45,684 nt of DNA, from IMG/VR virus record IMGVR_UViG_3300034117_002487, positions 1 to 45,684 of that record. One strand, given 5' to 3'. A program made the position numbers and the translations under genes. The notes beneath the pieces are model-generated. The model made no database searches. It was given only the letters and a program-made list of their open reading frames with translations, and was not told the DNA's origin. Positions 19,758 to 28,292 of this stretch are shown in pieces. Every line of letters starts with the position of its first letter. The first letter of the stretch is position 1. Source of the stretch: a virus.

Positions 19758-21989
19758 TCACCCTCCAAAGAGACCTACACGCCGCCTTTGCTGCCGCGTG
19801 CGACCATCGACTTTGAGACGAGGTCGGCTTGTGACATTAAGCGTTGTGGGAGCTGGATATACTCCCTGCATCCTTCAACGGAAGTCATGTGCCTTGCTAT
19901 CATGCTCCCAGGCTGGCATGACGCAGAGCTGTGGCACCCTGCCTATCCTTATCTTGGGATTGAGGAAGAAGGCCGCGAACACCTGCAAGCCCTGTTCGAT
20001 TATCTGGCCAAGGCCGACTCTCTGGTTGAAGCCCACAACGCGTTCTTCGAAGTGGGTATTTGGGAGAACATATGCGTCCCCATCCTCGGCTGGCCTTCAA
20101 TCGATCGTAGCAAGTGGCGTTGCTCCGCAGCAAAGGCTGCTGTCCACGCCCTTCCGAGAGACTTGCTGAATGCCTGTCTTGCCATGGACGTCGCCGAGAA
20201 GAAGGACGACGAGGGCAAGAAGATCATGCTCAAGGTGAGCAAGCCGCGTAAGGCCTTGAAGGCTGAACGCCAGTCACCAGGCTTTGACCCCAACCGCATT
20301 TTGTGGCATGAGACGCTGGAGCTTTTCCAGAAGCTGTGGGATTACTGCCGCCAAGACACCAAGGCAGAGCATGCCCTGTCCTCCGCGCTGGCTGACCTCT
20401 CGGATGAAGAGCAGCGGGTGTGGCTCATGGACTTGCAAATGAACTGTCGTGGCATCCGCGTTGACCTGGACATGGCCAAGGCAGCTCTTGAGCTTGGTGA
20501 CCAATACTGCACCCAGCTTAATCGCGAGCTTCGGGACATAACGAGTGGCGAGGTCGAAATGGCCAGCTCTCGTGTGAAGCTCAAAGACTGGGTGAACCGG
20601 CAAGGAGTAGCCCTGCCAGATACCACAGCCGCAACTATTGAAAAGTTCAAGGCCTTGAAAGGCCTGCGCGCTGACGTCCACCGCGTCTTGCATATCTGCA
20701 AGGAAGTCAATCAGACTTCGACCGCGAAATACCAGACGGCTATTCTCCAGGCTTCGTCTGGCGATCATCGCCTGCGCGGTCAGGTGATCTATCACGGTGC
20801 AGGCACTGGCCGTTGGGCCGGTAAGGGGTTGCAGCCTCACAATTTCAAGAAGGGTAGCCTTAAAGACCCAGACCTTGCCTGTGAAATTATCAAGCTGCGA
20901 GACCTCAACACCGTTTGTGCTCTATACGGTTCAGACGCTGTGATGGAGACGCTCTCCGGTGCGATCCGGGGCGTCATGATCCCCTCGGATGATCGAGAGA
21001 TGATAGTCGCTGACTTTGCGGCCATCGAAGCTCGGTGCGTCCTATGGCTTGCCCGTCAGATGAGCGCACTTGATGTGTTCTATCGCGGGGAAGACATCTA
21101 CTGCGACATGGCCTCGGGCCTTTACGGGCGGACAATCACAAAGAAGGACAAGGATGAACGTCAGTTTGGTAAGCAAGCTATTCTGGGTCTGGGTTTCCAG
21201 ATGGGCTTTGTCACCTTCCTCATCACCTGCGCCAAATACAATATCCGGTTCTCACCAGAGATGTGCAAGCGCATCGTTGGTGATGATTATGCGAGGCATG
21301 AAGAAGCGGTCAAGAAATACTTCACCGTGGGCAAGTTGGCCAAGCAGCGTCAGCACAAACTCAAGTATGGCACCAAGACCGCTCCCGGCCTTGACCAGGA
21401 TTGGAACGAGGTGGTCCATGAGCTGGTGCTGATGAAATACACCACGGAGAAGTATCGCGAGCGCTATCCTGAAGTGGCCACGATGTGGGACGATCAGGAA
21501 GCCGCGGCAATTGCAGCCGTGCGGTCACCAGGCCGTATTGTGGACGTTGTGCGTGGTCGCAATTCCTATGTCTTTGAGGGCCGCTTCCTCAAGATGATCC
21601 TGCCTTCAGGTCGTTGCCTGCATTATCCTGATCCGACCATCAAGATGAAGGCCGTGCCTTGGAACCCCGAGGAGTTTCGGCCTGAGCTGCGCTTCATGAC
21701 CAGTTTGCCCGGTGGCGGCTGGGTTCCAACAGGCACTTACGGCGGGATGCTGGTTGAGAACCTCACTCAGGCTACCGCTCGCGATCTAATGGCCCAAGCA
21801 ATGGTAAGGTGTGACGATCACCCCAAATATGATGTTCTCATGAGCGTGCACGACGAACTCATCGCGGAATGCCCAATTGGGGTTGGCAACGTGAAGGAGT
21901 TTGAGCAACTCATGGCCGAAACGCCGGCATGGGCACATGGTTGCCCAGTCGACGCCGAGGGGTGGATTGGAATGCGTTACCGCAAGTAA
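19749..21989 (+). CDS. DNA polymerase I family (PolA) with 3-5 exonuclease
   Basis: About 746 residues from ATG 19749; no Shine-Dalgarno is visible and in-frame TTG/GTG starts upstream lie in the hairpin. No 5-3 exonuclease domain. Exo I TIDFETRS (19-26, D21 and E23), exo II AHNAFFEVG, exo III YCRQDTKAEH. Polymerase motif A ADFAAIEARC, motif B KDERQFGKQAILGLGFQMG, motif C SVHDELIAE. It would be the replicative polymerase of the phage. The fingers motif is the phage-type variant of family A. Confidence 0.95.
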   Translation: MLISPSKETYTPPLLPRATIDFETRSACDIKRCGSWIYSLHPSTEVMCLAIMLPGWHDAELWHPAYPYLGIEEEGREHLQALFDYLAKADSLVEAHNAFFEVGIWENICVPILGWPSIDRSKWRCSAAKAAVHALPRDLLNACLAMDVAEKKDDEGKKIMLKVSKPRKALKAERQSPGFDPNRILWHETLELFQKLWDYCRQDTKAEHALSSALADLSDEEQRVWLMDLQMNCRGIRVDLDMAKAALELGDQYCTQLNRELRDITSGEVEMASSRVKLKDWVNRQGVALPDTTAATIEKFKALKGLRADVHRVLHICKEVNQTSTAKYQTAILQASSGDHRLRGQVIYHGAGTGRWAGKGLQPHNFKKGSLKDPDLACEIIKLRDLNTVCALYGSDAVMETLSGAIRGVMIPSDDREMIVADFAAIEARCVLWLARQMSALDVFYRGEDIYCDMASGLYGRTITKKDKDERQFGKQAILGLGFQMGFVTFLITCAKYNIRFSPEMCKRIVGDDYARHEEAVKKYFTVGKLAKQRQHKLKYGTKTAPGLDQDWNEVVHELVLMKYTTEKYRERYPEVATMWDDQEAAAIAAVRSPGRIVDVVRGRNSYVFEGRFLKMILPSGRCLHYPDPTIKMKAVPWNPEEFRPELRFMTSLPGGGWVPTGTYGGMLVENLTQATARDLMAQAMVRCDDHPKYDVLMSVHDELIAECPIGVGNVKEFEQLMAETPAWAHGCPVDAEGWIGMRYRK

Positions 21990-21999
21990 GGAGACTATA

Positions 22000-22392
22000 A
22001 TGCAAATAAAAGATGTGGACTTCGAGACCGTGGAACAGGCTGCGATCGCCGCCACTGTGGCCGAAGAGACTGAAAAGCCGGAACGCGTTCCCACCCACGT
22101 CAAGTCGTTCTATGCCAAGATGATGGGCATGCTCGATGAAAAGGGCGTCGAAGGCAATAGCCAGGCAGCCAAGTCTATGAAGGTGCTGGCCATCAAGGCG
22201 CAGTTGGCTCCGCGTCGGTCGGAACGGTTTGGTCGTCGCGATCGCCAGGCAGCAGTCAAGCGTCTGGTCGAAGAAGGCAAAATCTGTTCCCAGACGTGGC
22301 TGAACAACCCGCAATTGATGCTGTGGCTACCCTGCGCCAGTCCTTTGAGCATGCAGCATGACCTGGGCCGGTTTGACCAACGCAACCCCTGA
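22000..22392 (+). CDS. Hypothetical basic protein
   Basis: 130 residues after AAGGAG. An acidic N-terminus (1-30) precedes a basic helical domain (AAKSMKVLAIKAQLAPRRSERFGRRDRQAAVKRL) likely to bind nucleic acid, and a Trp/Pro-containing end. Unrecognised. It overlaps the next start by 35 bases. Being next to PolA suggests a replication accessory role, which is inference only. Confidence 0.65.
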   Translation: MQIKDVDFETVEQAAIAATVAEETEKPERVPTHVKSFYAKMMGMLDEKGVEGNSQAAKSMKVLAIKAQLAPRRSERFGRRDRQAAVKRLVEEGKICSQTWLNNPQLMLWLPCASPLSMQHDLGRFDQRNP

Positions 22393-22876
22393 GGAGCTCG
22401 CCCACGACCTGGGCGAGCTTCAAGCCTGGTCGCGAAAGATCATGGAGCGTAAGCCAGATGTCATCATTGGCGATGGCGGTGGAGATGATTACATGCTCCG
22501 CTGGTTTGTGATGCCTCGCACGGTGTTTGGCGGCGTCTATTTACACCGCTTCTTGCAATCAGACAAGGACGTCCCACACGATCACCCATGGGATAGCACG
22601 TCCGTGCTGATTGATGGGCAGTATGACGAAATGTTGTTTGATCGCGGGCTGAGCCTGCCCTATACGGTTCAGCGCGTGGCTGGCGACATCAATCACCGCA
22701 AGGCTGAGGAATGCCACCGGGTGGTTCTCACAAATGGACCCGCAACATCATTGTTCTTCTTTGGTCAGCGCCGTAGACAGTGGGGCTTCCATTGCCCAAT
22801 GGGTTGGGTTCGTTGGGACCTTTTCGTTGACGCTCGCGACAAAGGCCAGGTAGGATTAGGTTGCGGCGAGGGTTGA
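22358..22876 (+). CDS. Cupin-like protein
   Basis: 172 residues. The conserved core YLHRFLQSDKDVPHDHPWD with HxHPW, then a Gly-containing strand (LIDGQYDEM), a second His (EECHRVVL) and a final GFHCPMGWVRWDLF describe a double-stranded beta-helix (cupin) with a possible His metal site. Small cupins with this HDHPW signature are common in phages; their substrate is unknown. ATG 22442 is an alternative start that would avoid the long overlap upstream. Confidence 0.65.
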   Translation: MTWAGLTNATPEELAHDLGELQAWSRKIMERKPDVIIGDGGGDDYMLRWFVMPRTVFGGVYLHRFLQSDKDVPHDHPWDSTSVLIDGQYDEMLFDRGLSLPYTVQRVAGDINHRKAEECHRVVLTNGPATSLFFFGQRRRQWGFHCPMGWVRWDLFVDARDKGQVGLGCGEG

Positions 22877-22880
22877 TAAC

Positions 22881-24365
22881 GTGACGACAGATTGGTGCTC
22901 CCACTTCCAACTACCGGCGTGGGAGCACCAGCTCCGCGAATGGGAGCATCGGGACGACAAGGCGCGGATGCTGCGCTGGCAGATGCGGACCGGCAAGACC
23001 AAGGCGATGATCGACCTCGCCTGCTATCTCTACAAAGAAGGCAAGATCGACGGGGTTATCGTCGCGGGCCCGAATAACGTCCACCTCAACTGGGCACGCA
23101 AGGAAGTCCCGAAGCATATTTGGGACGGGGTCAAATATCGTTCGTTGGCCTGGGACACCTCAAAGTCTCGCAATGTTGCATGGGCTCGGTGGTTCGATAA
23201 CTTCTGCAAACCAACTGGCTCGCTTGACTTTTTCATGGTCAACTTTGAGGCTTTCAACCAGAAGCGGTTCCTCAACGAGTTTCTCAAGCGCTTCACTGAT
23301 AGCCACAAGCGCTATATGCTCATCATCGATGAGACGCACGACGTTCGCGGGCCTAAGTCCGCGAGGTCCAAAGAGCTACGCCGGCTTAGGGCCAAAGCCG
23401 TGGTTCGTCGTGGTCTGTCTGGCACAATCACGGACAATTCACCTCTGCATGCCTGGAGCCAGTATGAATGCCTCCTTGAGGCTGCACTGGGCTATTCAAG
23501 CTACCAGGCCTTTGAGGACCACTTCGCACAGAAAGAGCTGCAGACCTTGTTCGTCAAGGGTCGACGGGTGCAGGTCATGCAGATTGTCGGCTATCAGCAT
23601 CTCGACGAGCTGACCGAGGCGATGGCAAAAATGACGTCCGTCGTGCTTCGTTCTGAGTGCGATGACATGCCGGAGCTGCTCCGTGAGGAAGTGCGCTTCG
23701 AGCTGACTCCGGAGCAGAAACGGGTCTATAACGCACTGGTGCAGAAGGCTGTGGCGCGACTAGATGGCGGCGAGGTCATACCCGTCAAGGAAGGTGGGGC
23801 CCTTAAGAACCAGCTTCAACAGATAGCCAGTGGATGGTATGTGGATGAAGAGGGTGAAGTGGTTGAGGTTGTCAAAGATGAAGACAACCCACGCATCCAG
23901 GCCTTGCTGTCGCAGTTGGCCTTGACCGGGCCCAAGACTGTCGTCTTTTGTCGTTATCGCGAGGATATTGTCCGCGTGATGCGTGCTTGTAAGCGGGCCA
24001 ACTATTTGCCCGTGGATTATTATGGCGGAACGCCAAAGAAGCAGCGGGCGGTCAATGAAGACCGGTTCATGAATGACCCGCGCTTTGGCCCCCTCATTGG
24101 TCAGCCTCTAGCTTGTGGTCAGGGCCTGGACTTTTCCATTGCAGATGACATTGTATGGTTCAGCCATCTTGATGGTGACCTCATCAAACGCAAGCAGGCG
24201 GATGAGCGAGCCACACAAAAAGGTGGTGGTCGAGTGTTCATCACTGATCTTGTGGCGGATGGCACGGGAGATGACCAGTTGTTGCTCGATTTGGTTGAAA
24301 AGGATGAGCTGTCAGAAGAGGTCTCAGGTGCTGGGCTGCGTCGTTTCTTGCAGCTCGTGCATTGA
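22881..24365 (+). CDS. SNF2-family DNA helicase/translocase
   Basis: 494 residues from GTG 22881. Motif I QMRTGKTKAM, DExH box IIDETHDV, motif III LSGTITDN, helicase C with VVFCRYREDIV, and motif VI ADERATQKGG, which corresponds to the SNF2 Q-x-x-R-x-R segment. Such phage enzymes take part in recombination-dependent replication, fork remodelling or branch migration. No extra domain is attached. Expected to act with the nucleases and SSB of this phage. Confidence 0.85.
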   Translation: MTTDWCSHFQLPAWEHQLREWEHRDDKARMLRWQMRTGKTKAMIDLACYLYKEGKIDGVIVAGPNNVHLNWARKEVPKHIWDGVKYRSLAWDTSKSRNVAWARWFDNFCKPTGSLDFFMVNFEAFNQKRFLNEFLKRFTDSHKRYMLIIDETHDVRGPKSARSKELRRLRAKAVVRRGLSGTITDNSPLHAWSQYECLLEAALGYSSYQAFEDHFAQKELQTLFVKGRRVQVMQIVGYQHLDELTEAMAKMTSVVLRSECDDMPELLREEVRFELTPEQKRVYNALVQKAVARLDGGEVIPVKEGGALKNQLQQIASGWYVDEEGEVVEVVKDEDNPRIQALLSQLALTGPKTVVFCRYREDIVRVMRACKRANYLPVDYYGGTPKKQRAVNEDRFMNDPRFGPLIGQPLACGQGLDFSIADDIVWFSHLDGDLIKRKQADERATQKGGGRVFITDLVADGTGDDQLLLDLVEKDELSEEVSGAGLRRFLQLVH

Positions 24366-24458
24366 TGGCGGGACGGGGCTCTGCGCTGGTTCCTTGGCTG
24401 GGTTGCTTGATCTAGGAAGATGGAGTCCAGAGCATGGACTGACAGATTGGAGAAGACG

Positions 24459-24737
24459 ATGAGTGACGAAACGAAGCCGGCTGCGGCGGAAGACCCCAAG
24501 ACGCCGAAGCGTGGCGTTGGAACCGTCGCACGCGAAGCGATCGCTGCTGGCAAAAGCAATGAAGAAGCCCTCGCTGCAGTGAAGGCTGAGTTCCCAGACA
24601 GCAAGACTGGCCTGCAGACTATCAGCTGGTATCGCAATTCGATGCGCAAAACCGATGCCTCGATCCCCTCGGGCCGGGAAGCCAAGAAGTCGAATGAACC
24701 TGCTGGTGAAGCGGGCGGCGAAGACCCGCTGGGCTGA
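24459..24737 (+). CDS. Basic-acidic protein with FP-x-S-x-T domain and DPLG tail
   Basis: 92 residues from ATG 24459 with GGAGA upstream. Central domain AAVKAEFPDSKTGLQTISWY belongs to the recurring module. The tail ends GGEDPLG, the same last four residues as the SSB (15790-16350). The helicase gene ends just upstream. A small adapter that uses the tail to bind a shared partner, as SSB tails do, is a reasonable guess. Confidence 0.7.
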   Translation: MSDETKPAAAEDPKTPKRGVGTVAREAIAAGKSNEEALAAVKAEFPDSKTGLQTISWYRNSMRKTDASIPSGREAKKSNEPAGEAGGEDPLG

Positions 24738-24804
24738 GCCCCCAAGGCGGCCGCCGGTCTCCTCGGGGCTTTACCCCACCCCGCATTGTGCGGCTGCCGG
24801 AAAG

Positions 24805-24838
24805 GCGGAGAAGAGCCAATCTTCTCCGCTTTTTTTTT
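24805..24838 (+). terminator. Rho-independent terminator
   Basis: Perfect 10-bp stem GCGGAGAAGA / TCTTCTCCGC with a 5-base loop and nine consecutive T (24830-24838). Upstream (24738-24800) lie two further hairpins (around GGCGGCCGCC and CCGCATTGTGCGG). Confidence 0.95.
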
Positions 24839-24841
24839 CCA

Positions 24842-24870
24842 TTTACAAAACGTTAGAGATATGATATAGC
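24842..24870 (+). promoter_or_regulatory. Promoter TTTACA-N17-TATAGC
   Basis: TTTACA (24842-24847), 17-base spacer, TATAGC (24865-24870), starting four bases after the T-run. It should drive the gene at 24904 and probably the operon beyond. Confidence 0.65.
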
Positions 24871-24903
24871 TTGGTCAAGATCGGGACATAAAGGAGGCTG
24901 CAC

Positions 24904-25671
24904 TTGCGACAACAGGGTAAATCAAGGGAAGAAATCCTGAAAGGCCTGCCTATGCTGGCGGATGGCCTTTATGCGGCTGCTTTGCAGTGGCTTTATGGCA
25001 CCAATCCCGGAGGCAGTGGCGGGTTCCGCCACGAAGTCCGCGAGCCACCTCATTGCGGCTGGGGCACTTGTCTGGTTCTCGATCGAGAAGTGGACGATCG
25101 CGGAAAGCCGACCAAGATGGTGACCTTGTTTGCCATGAGCTATTTTGACTCTTGGCAGGTCAGCCGGGGTTCTCTCGAATATCAGGGCCTACAGCATCCC
25201 GACCTATTCCAGCTCCGAAACGGCACAAAGACAGAGATTGAGTGCCTGGGACTGTCTCGCGCCTTCTATCGTGACGCCCTGCCACGTCGTTGGGCCGAGA
25301 TACTCAAGTATGGCTGGACGCAGAAAGACTTCGACACTGCCGCGCTTATCATGCGCAAGCTTGACTTGCCTGTGCCACTTATTGAGCGCGCTGATGGCCA
25401 GGCTGATCGCGTGTCTGGAGGCAAAGAGGTATCGGACAGTGGGCTCAGCAAGCCGGTCAAGAAGGAAAGCCGCAAAGGTCAGGTGCTGGCATTCTTCTGG
25501 CCCGAAACAAAGTCCATTCGCGAGTGTATGGCAGAAATGGGCATCAGTCGATCCAATGTGCTGAGCCAGCTCTATTTGCTGCAAAAAGACCATGGCATTG
25601 GCTATGAGCTAAAGAATGACGCGGCCATCATCACCATGCCCAACGGGTGCGACAACCCTTGGGCTGAATAA
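24904..25671 (+). CDS. Hypothetical protein with C-terminal HTH
   Basis: 255 residues. Start TTG at 24904, chosen because AAAGGAGG lies 8 bases upstream; ATG 24952 has none. N-terminal helix, a beta-rich middle (GWGTCLVLDREV, VTLFAMSYFDSWQVS) and a helix-turn-helix near the end (KSIRECMAEMGISRSNVLSQLYLLQKDHG split over 205-235). Not recognised as a known family; a DNA-binding regulator or replication factor is plausible. Confidence 0.65.
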   Translation: MRQQGKSREEILKGLPMLADGLYAAALQWLYGTNPGGSGGFRHEVREPPHCGWGTCLVLDREVDDRGKPTKMVTLFAMSYFDSWQVSRGSLEYQGLQHPDLFQLRNGTKTEIECLGLSRAFYRDALPRRWAEILKYGWTQKDFDTAALIMRKLDLPVPLIERADGQADRVSGGKEVSDSGLSKPVKKESRKGQVLAFFWPETKSIRECMAEMGISRSNVLSQLYLLQKDHGIGYELKNDAAIITMPNGCDNPWAE

Positions 25672-25684
25672 GGAGACTTGCAAT

Positions 25685-25933
25685 ATGAACGATCCAAGCC
25701 CGGGCGCAGTAGCCGCCACTCAAGCAGTAATGAAGGAAGGAGCCAAGGTAACGGCCGCTCTGCAGATGCTGGAAGCAGCCAACAGTGAACTCGACGCCGC
25801 TTTGACGCTGAGCGACTGGAAGGCGGTTGAAAAAGCCCGCGAAAAGTGTGTGATCCGATATGAGAGTGTGCTGGACGCCAAGATCGGGGCCATCAAGCAT
25901 CTGCGCGAGCAATATCCCTTCCCTCCGGCCTGA
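25685..25933 (+). CDS. Small helical hypothetical protein
   Basis: 82 residues after AAGGAG. Mostly helical, with Ala/Glu/Lys heptads from 15 to 70 (KVTAALQMLEAANSELDAAL), likely a coiled coil. Unrecognised. A weak 8-bp hairpin (TGACCATT with its partner ending TGGTCA at 25956) overlaps its stop. Confidence 0.6.
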   Translation: MNDPSPGAVAATQAVMKEGAKVTAALQMLEAANSELDAALTLSDWKAVEKAREKCVIRYESVLDAKIGAIKHLREQYPFPPA

Positions 25934-25980
25934 CCATTACTACTTAGCAGTGGTCATAACACTTGGTTATCTTCTGTAAT

Positions 25981-26020
25981 CCTTGGGGCAGAGAGTTAAC
26001 TCTCAGATTGCCTCAAGGAG
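25981..26020 (+). promoter_or_regulatory. Hairpin hiding the ribosome binding site of the dNTP operon leader
   Basis: Outer stem CCTTGGGGCA (25981-25990) with TGCCTCAAGG (26009-26018), 10 pairs with one G-U, plus inner stem GAGAG / CTCTC with loop TTAA. The right arm contains AAGG of the Shine-Dalgarno AAGGAG (26015-26020), seven bases before the GTG at 26027. When folded it should block translation. The inner part (25991-26004) is also a perfect 14-bp palindrome in DNA. Confidence 0.7.
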
Positions 26021-26026
26021 CAGAAC

Positions 26027-26989
26027 GTGGAACCATTCGAGCAAATAGAGCAGTTCTACCGCAAGGTAGTGCAGCTCCCTATCCCGCAGACCCCCACCCG
26101 ATTGACGCATGCGCAGAAGCTCAGTGCTGTCGAGCATTGGGATGAGGAGCACAAAGAGTTTCTTGAGGCTGAGACCCTTGAGGATGAAATCGACGCCTGC
26201 ATCGATTTGGCCTGGCTCGCCCTTGGCCGCGTTATTGAAATGGGCGCTTCTCTCCCTGACCACTTTGCTGAAGTGGTGCGGGCCAATATGGATCGTGTGC
26301 CTGGCCGCAATCCAAAGCGTCCTCTCTCCACTGGCTTTGACGCCGTAAAGCCTGAAGGCTGGCGCGGCCCCGATCATACTGCCATCCTGGTTCGTCATGC
26401 TGCGGCTATGATCGAGGAAGGTATGACCGACGCCGGCAAGGCCACCCAGGTGCGCAAGCGGATCATCCTGGTTGGCCATGGCCGGCACGGCAAGGATACC
26501 GTGGCTGAAATGCTGCGCGATCGGTATGGCTACCGCTTCACCTCATCCAGCCTGTTCTGTGCCGAAAAGGTCATGCTGCCCCTTTTTGAATACGAAGCTT
26601 CCAAGTGGCTGAGCCAAGGGGTTCCAGTCTATGCGGATGCAGCTGAATGTTTTGCGGATCGCCACGGCAGCTCCGCCGTGGGCGATCATCGGACTTTCTG
26701 GTTTGAAGGTATCAAAGCCTATTGCATACCCGACAAGGCCCGCCTAGCCCGGGAAATCTTTGCTGAGCACGATATGTATGTGGGCATTCGTGACAGTGCT
26801 GAGCTCTTTGCTGCCCAGCAGCTGGGTAACGTCGTGACCATTTGGGTGGATGCTTCAAATCGCCTGCCACCGGAACAGGGCAGCTCGATGAATATCGAGC
26901 CGACCTTTGCGGACCATGTGCTGGACAACAACGGGACCCTTGAAAACCTGTCCGCCAACCTTGAACGTCTGATGGAGAACCTAGCATGA
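26027..26989 (+). CDS. MazG-type NTP pyrophosphatase fused to a dNMP kinase
   Basis: 320 residues from GTG 26027. N-terminal MazG-like all-alpha domain: WDEEHKEFLEAE (38-49) and DEIDACIDLAW (53-63), the acidic metal-binding pair, followed by GRVIEMG. Residues 100-140 form a linker. The C-terminal part has P-loop VGHGRHGKDT (149-158) and the phage dNMP-kinase pattern (TSSSLFCAEKVMLPLF, ending SMNIEPTFADHVLDN). One polypeptide could hydrolyse a dNTP to dNMP and phosphorylate a modified dNMP, the job of separate T4 gp56 and gp1. First gene of the nucleotide operon, overlapping the next by 4 bases. Confidence 0.75.
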   Translation: MEPFEQIEQFYRKVVQLPIPQTPTRLTHAQKLSAVEHWDEEHKEFLEAETLEDEIDACIDLAWLALGRVIEMGASLPDHFAEVVRANMDRVPGRNPKRPLSTGFDAVKPEGWRGPDHTAILVRHAAAMIEEGMTDAGKATQVRKRIILVGHGRHGKDTVAEMLRDRYGYRFTSSSLFCAEKVMLPLFEYEASKWLSQGVPVYADAAECFADRHGSSAVGDHRTFWFEGIKAYCIPDKARLAREIFAEHDMYVGIRDSAELFAAQQLGNVVTIWVDASNRLPPEQGSSMNIEPTFADHVLDNNGTLENLSANLERLMENLA

Positions 26990-27849
26990 GCATCGCGGCC
27001 ACCTTTGCTGCAACCGACGACTTCCACGCGGTTTACCGGACCTTGCTCTGGCGCCTGTTGTCAGGCCACGCAATCAAAGAAGTGAATGAGCGAACTGGGG
27101 CGGTCATCTTTGCCTCCCCGGTGCCCATCCACTTCAATCTCGACCTGCGCGACGGTCAGCTGCCTTTGTGTGGTATCCGCAAGACCTTCCCTCGGACTGC
27201 CGCGGCTGAAGTTGCCTGGTTCCTGCTTGGCTCAAAAGACGTCTCCTTCATCCGTGAGTATGCGCCCATCTGGGACAAGTTCGTGGAGGAGGACGGGACA
27301 ACCGTCGCTGGCGCTTACGGGCATCGTTGGCGGGAACACTTTGGCCGAGACCAGGTAGCCAAGGCCATCAAAGCTTTGCAGAACAACTCTACGGATCGCC
27401 GCGTAGTTGTGATGGCCTGGGACCCGGGCAGTGACGGGCTGGGCGTGCCGTCTAAGAACGTTCCGTGTCCACTTGGCTTTACATTGTCGATTGTGGACGG
27501 CCGGCTCAACTCTGCCATGTTCATCCGCTCCAGCGATGTGTTCGTGGGTCTGCCTTACGACGTGATGGGGCATGCTCTCCTTATGCAAGCAATTGCCAAT
27601 TCGATTGGTGGCCTGAAGGGTCTTGGCACCATGTCAGTCACTCTGGCGCACCCGCATCTCTATGATGTCCACGAACAGATGGCCCTTGAAGCACTCAAGT
27701 CGGAGCCATCCACTGATACTCGTTTGCTGCCGCCTTGGTCCGTGGAGCAGATTGAAGACGACCCGCACGGCTACGTGCTGAATGTTAAGCTGCTGTTTGC
27801 AGCTATGAAGCAGCCCGAGTATTCTTGTCGGCCGGAAGTGGTTGCATGA
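26986..27849 (+). CDS. Thymidylate-synthase-superfamily enzyme, predicted dCMP-type
   Basis: 287 residues. Clear ThyA fold: AGAYGHRWRE (108-117), TDRRVVVMAW (136-145), active-site Cys161 in NVPCPLGF, RSSDVFVGLP (181-190) and HLY (224-226). Two key differences: Asp192 in LPYDVMGHALL replaces the Asn that selects dUMP in thymidylate synthases, and Pro162 follows the catalytic Cys in place of His. T4 dCMP hydroxymethylase carries Asp at the same position. The product may therefore be a 5-methyl- or 5-hydroxymethyl-dCMP enzyme, or a dUMP hydroxymethylase. It overlaps both neighbours. Confidence 0.85.
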   Translation: MSIAATFAATDDFHAVYRTLLWRLLSGHAIKEVNERTGAVIFASPVPIHFNLDLRDGQLPLCGIRKTFPRTAAAEVAWFLLGSKDVSFIREYAPIWDKFVEEDGTTVAGAYGHRWREHFGRDQVAKAIKALQNNSTDRRVVVMAWDPGSDGLGVPSKNVPCPLGFTLSIVDGRLNSAMFIRSSDVFVGLPYDVMGHALLMQAIANSIGGLKGLGTMSVTLAHPHLYDVHEQMALEALKSEPSTDTRLLPPWSVEQIEDDPHGYVLNVKLLFAAMKQPEYSCRPEVVA

Positions 27850-28292
27850 CCTGCTCAACTAAATGGGATGCTCGGTTCATGCGGCTTGTCGAAGGCGAGC
27901 CTCTGAGCTGGTCAAGCATACCGGGCAAGGAGGGTGGCGCAGCCGCCCTCCTCGTCTCTCCGGATCGCAGGCGTATGTCCGTTGGGTATGCCGGGCTTCC
28001 TCGTGATGCCAGCGAGGATTTGGTGCAAGCCTGTAAGAGCATGGCTGTCTTCCGCGATCGGTTCTGCAGGCATGCTGAACGCAATGCCTTGTCAAACATC
28101 GACTGCGACGTTGCGGGATGGACAGCCTATGTGACGGCTCAGCCCTGCTTGCAGTGTGCTCTTGAGCTGCATGCTCGCAGAATTGCACGAGTGGTTTGTC
28201 GCCGCTTAAAGCCCGGCAGCCGGTGGACACAAGAATGCGAAGAGGCCAAGCAGTTCCTGGAAGATCATGGTGTGGAGTATGTGCTATGCTGA
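27846..28292 (+). CDS. dCMP deaminase
   Basis: 148 residues from ATG 27846, overlapping the previous stop. Zinc-dependent cytidine/deoxycytidylate deaminase motifs HAERNAL and PCLQCALEL (H-A-E and P-C-x-x-C). It converts dCMP to dUMP, so it competes with or feeds the adjacent TS-family enzyme. Basic residues follow the zinc site. The stop overlaps the next start by 7 bases. Confidence 0.9.
   Translation: MTCSTKWDARFMRLVEGEPLSWSSIPGKEGGAAALLVSPDRRRMSVGYAGLPRDASEDLVQACKSMAVFRDRFCRHAERNALSNIDCDVAGWTAYVTAQPCLQCALELHARRIARVVCRRLKPGSRWTQECEEAKQFLEDHGVEYVLC

Noticed and set aside
25931-25956. Hairpin at the end of the 25685 gene as a terminator
   Set aside because: Only six clear pairs plus a G-U and an A-T, and no T-run; too weak to call.
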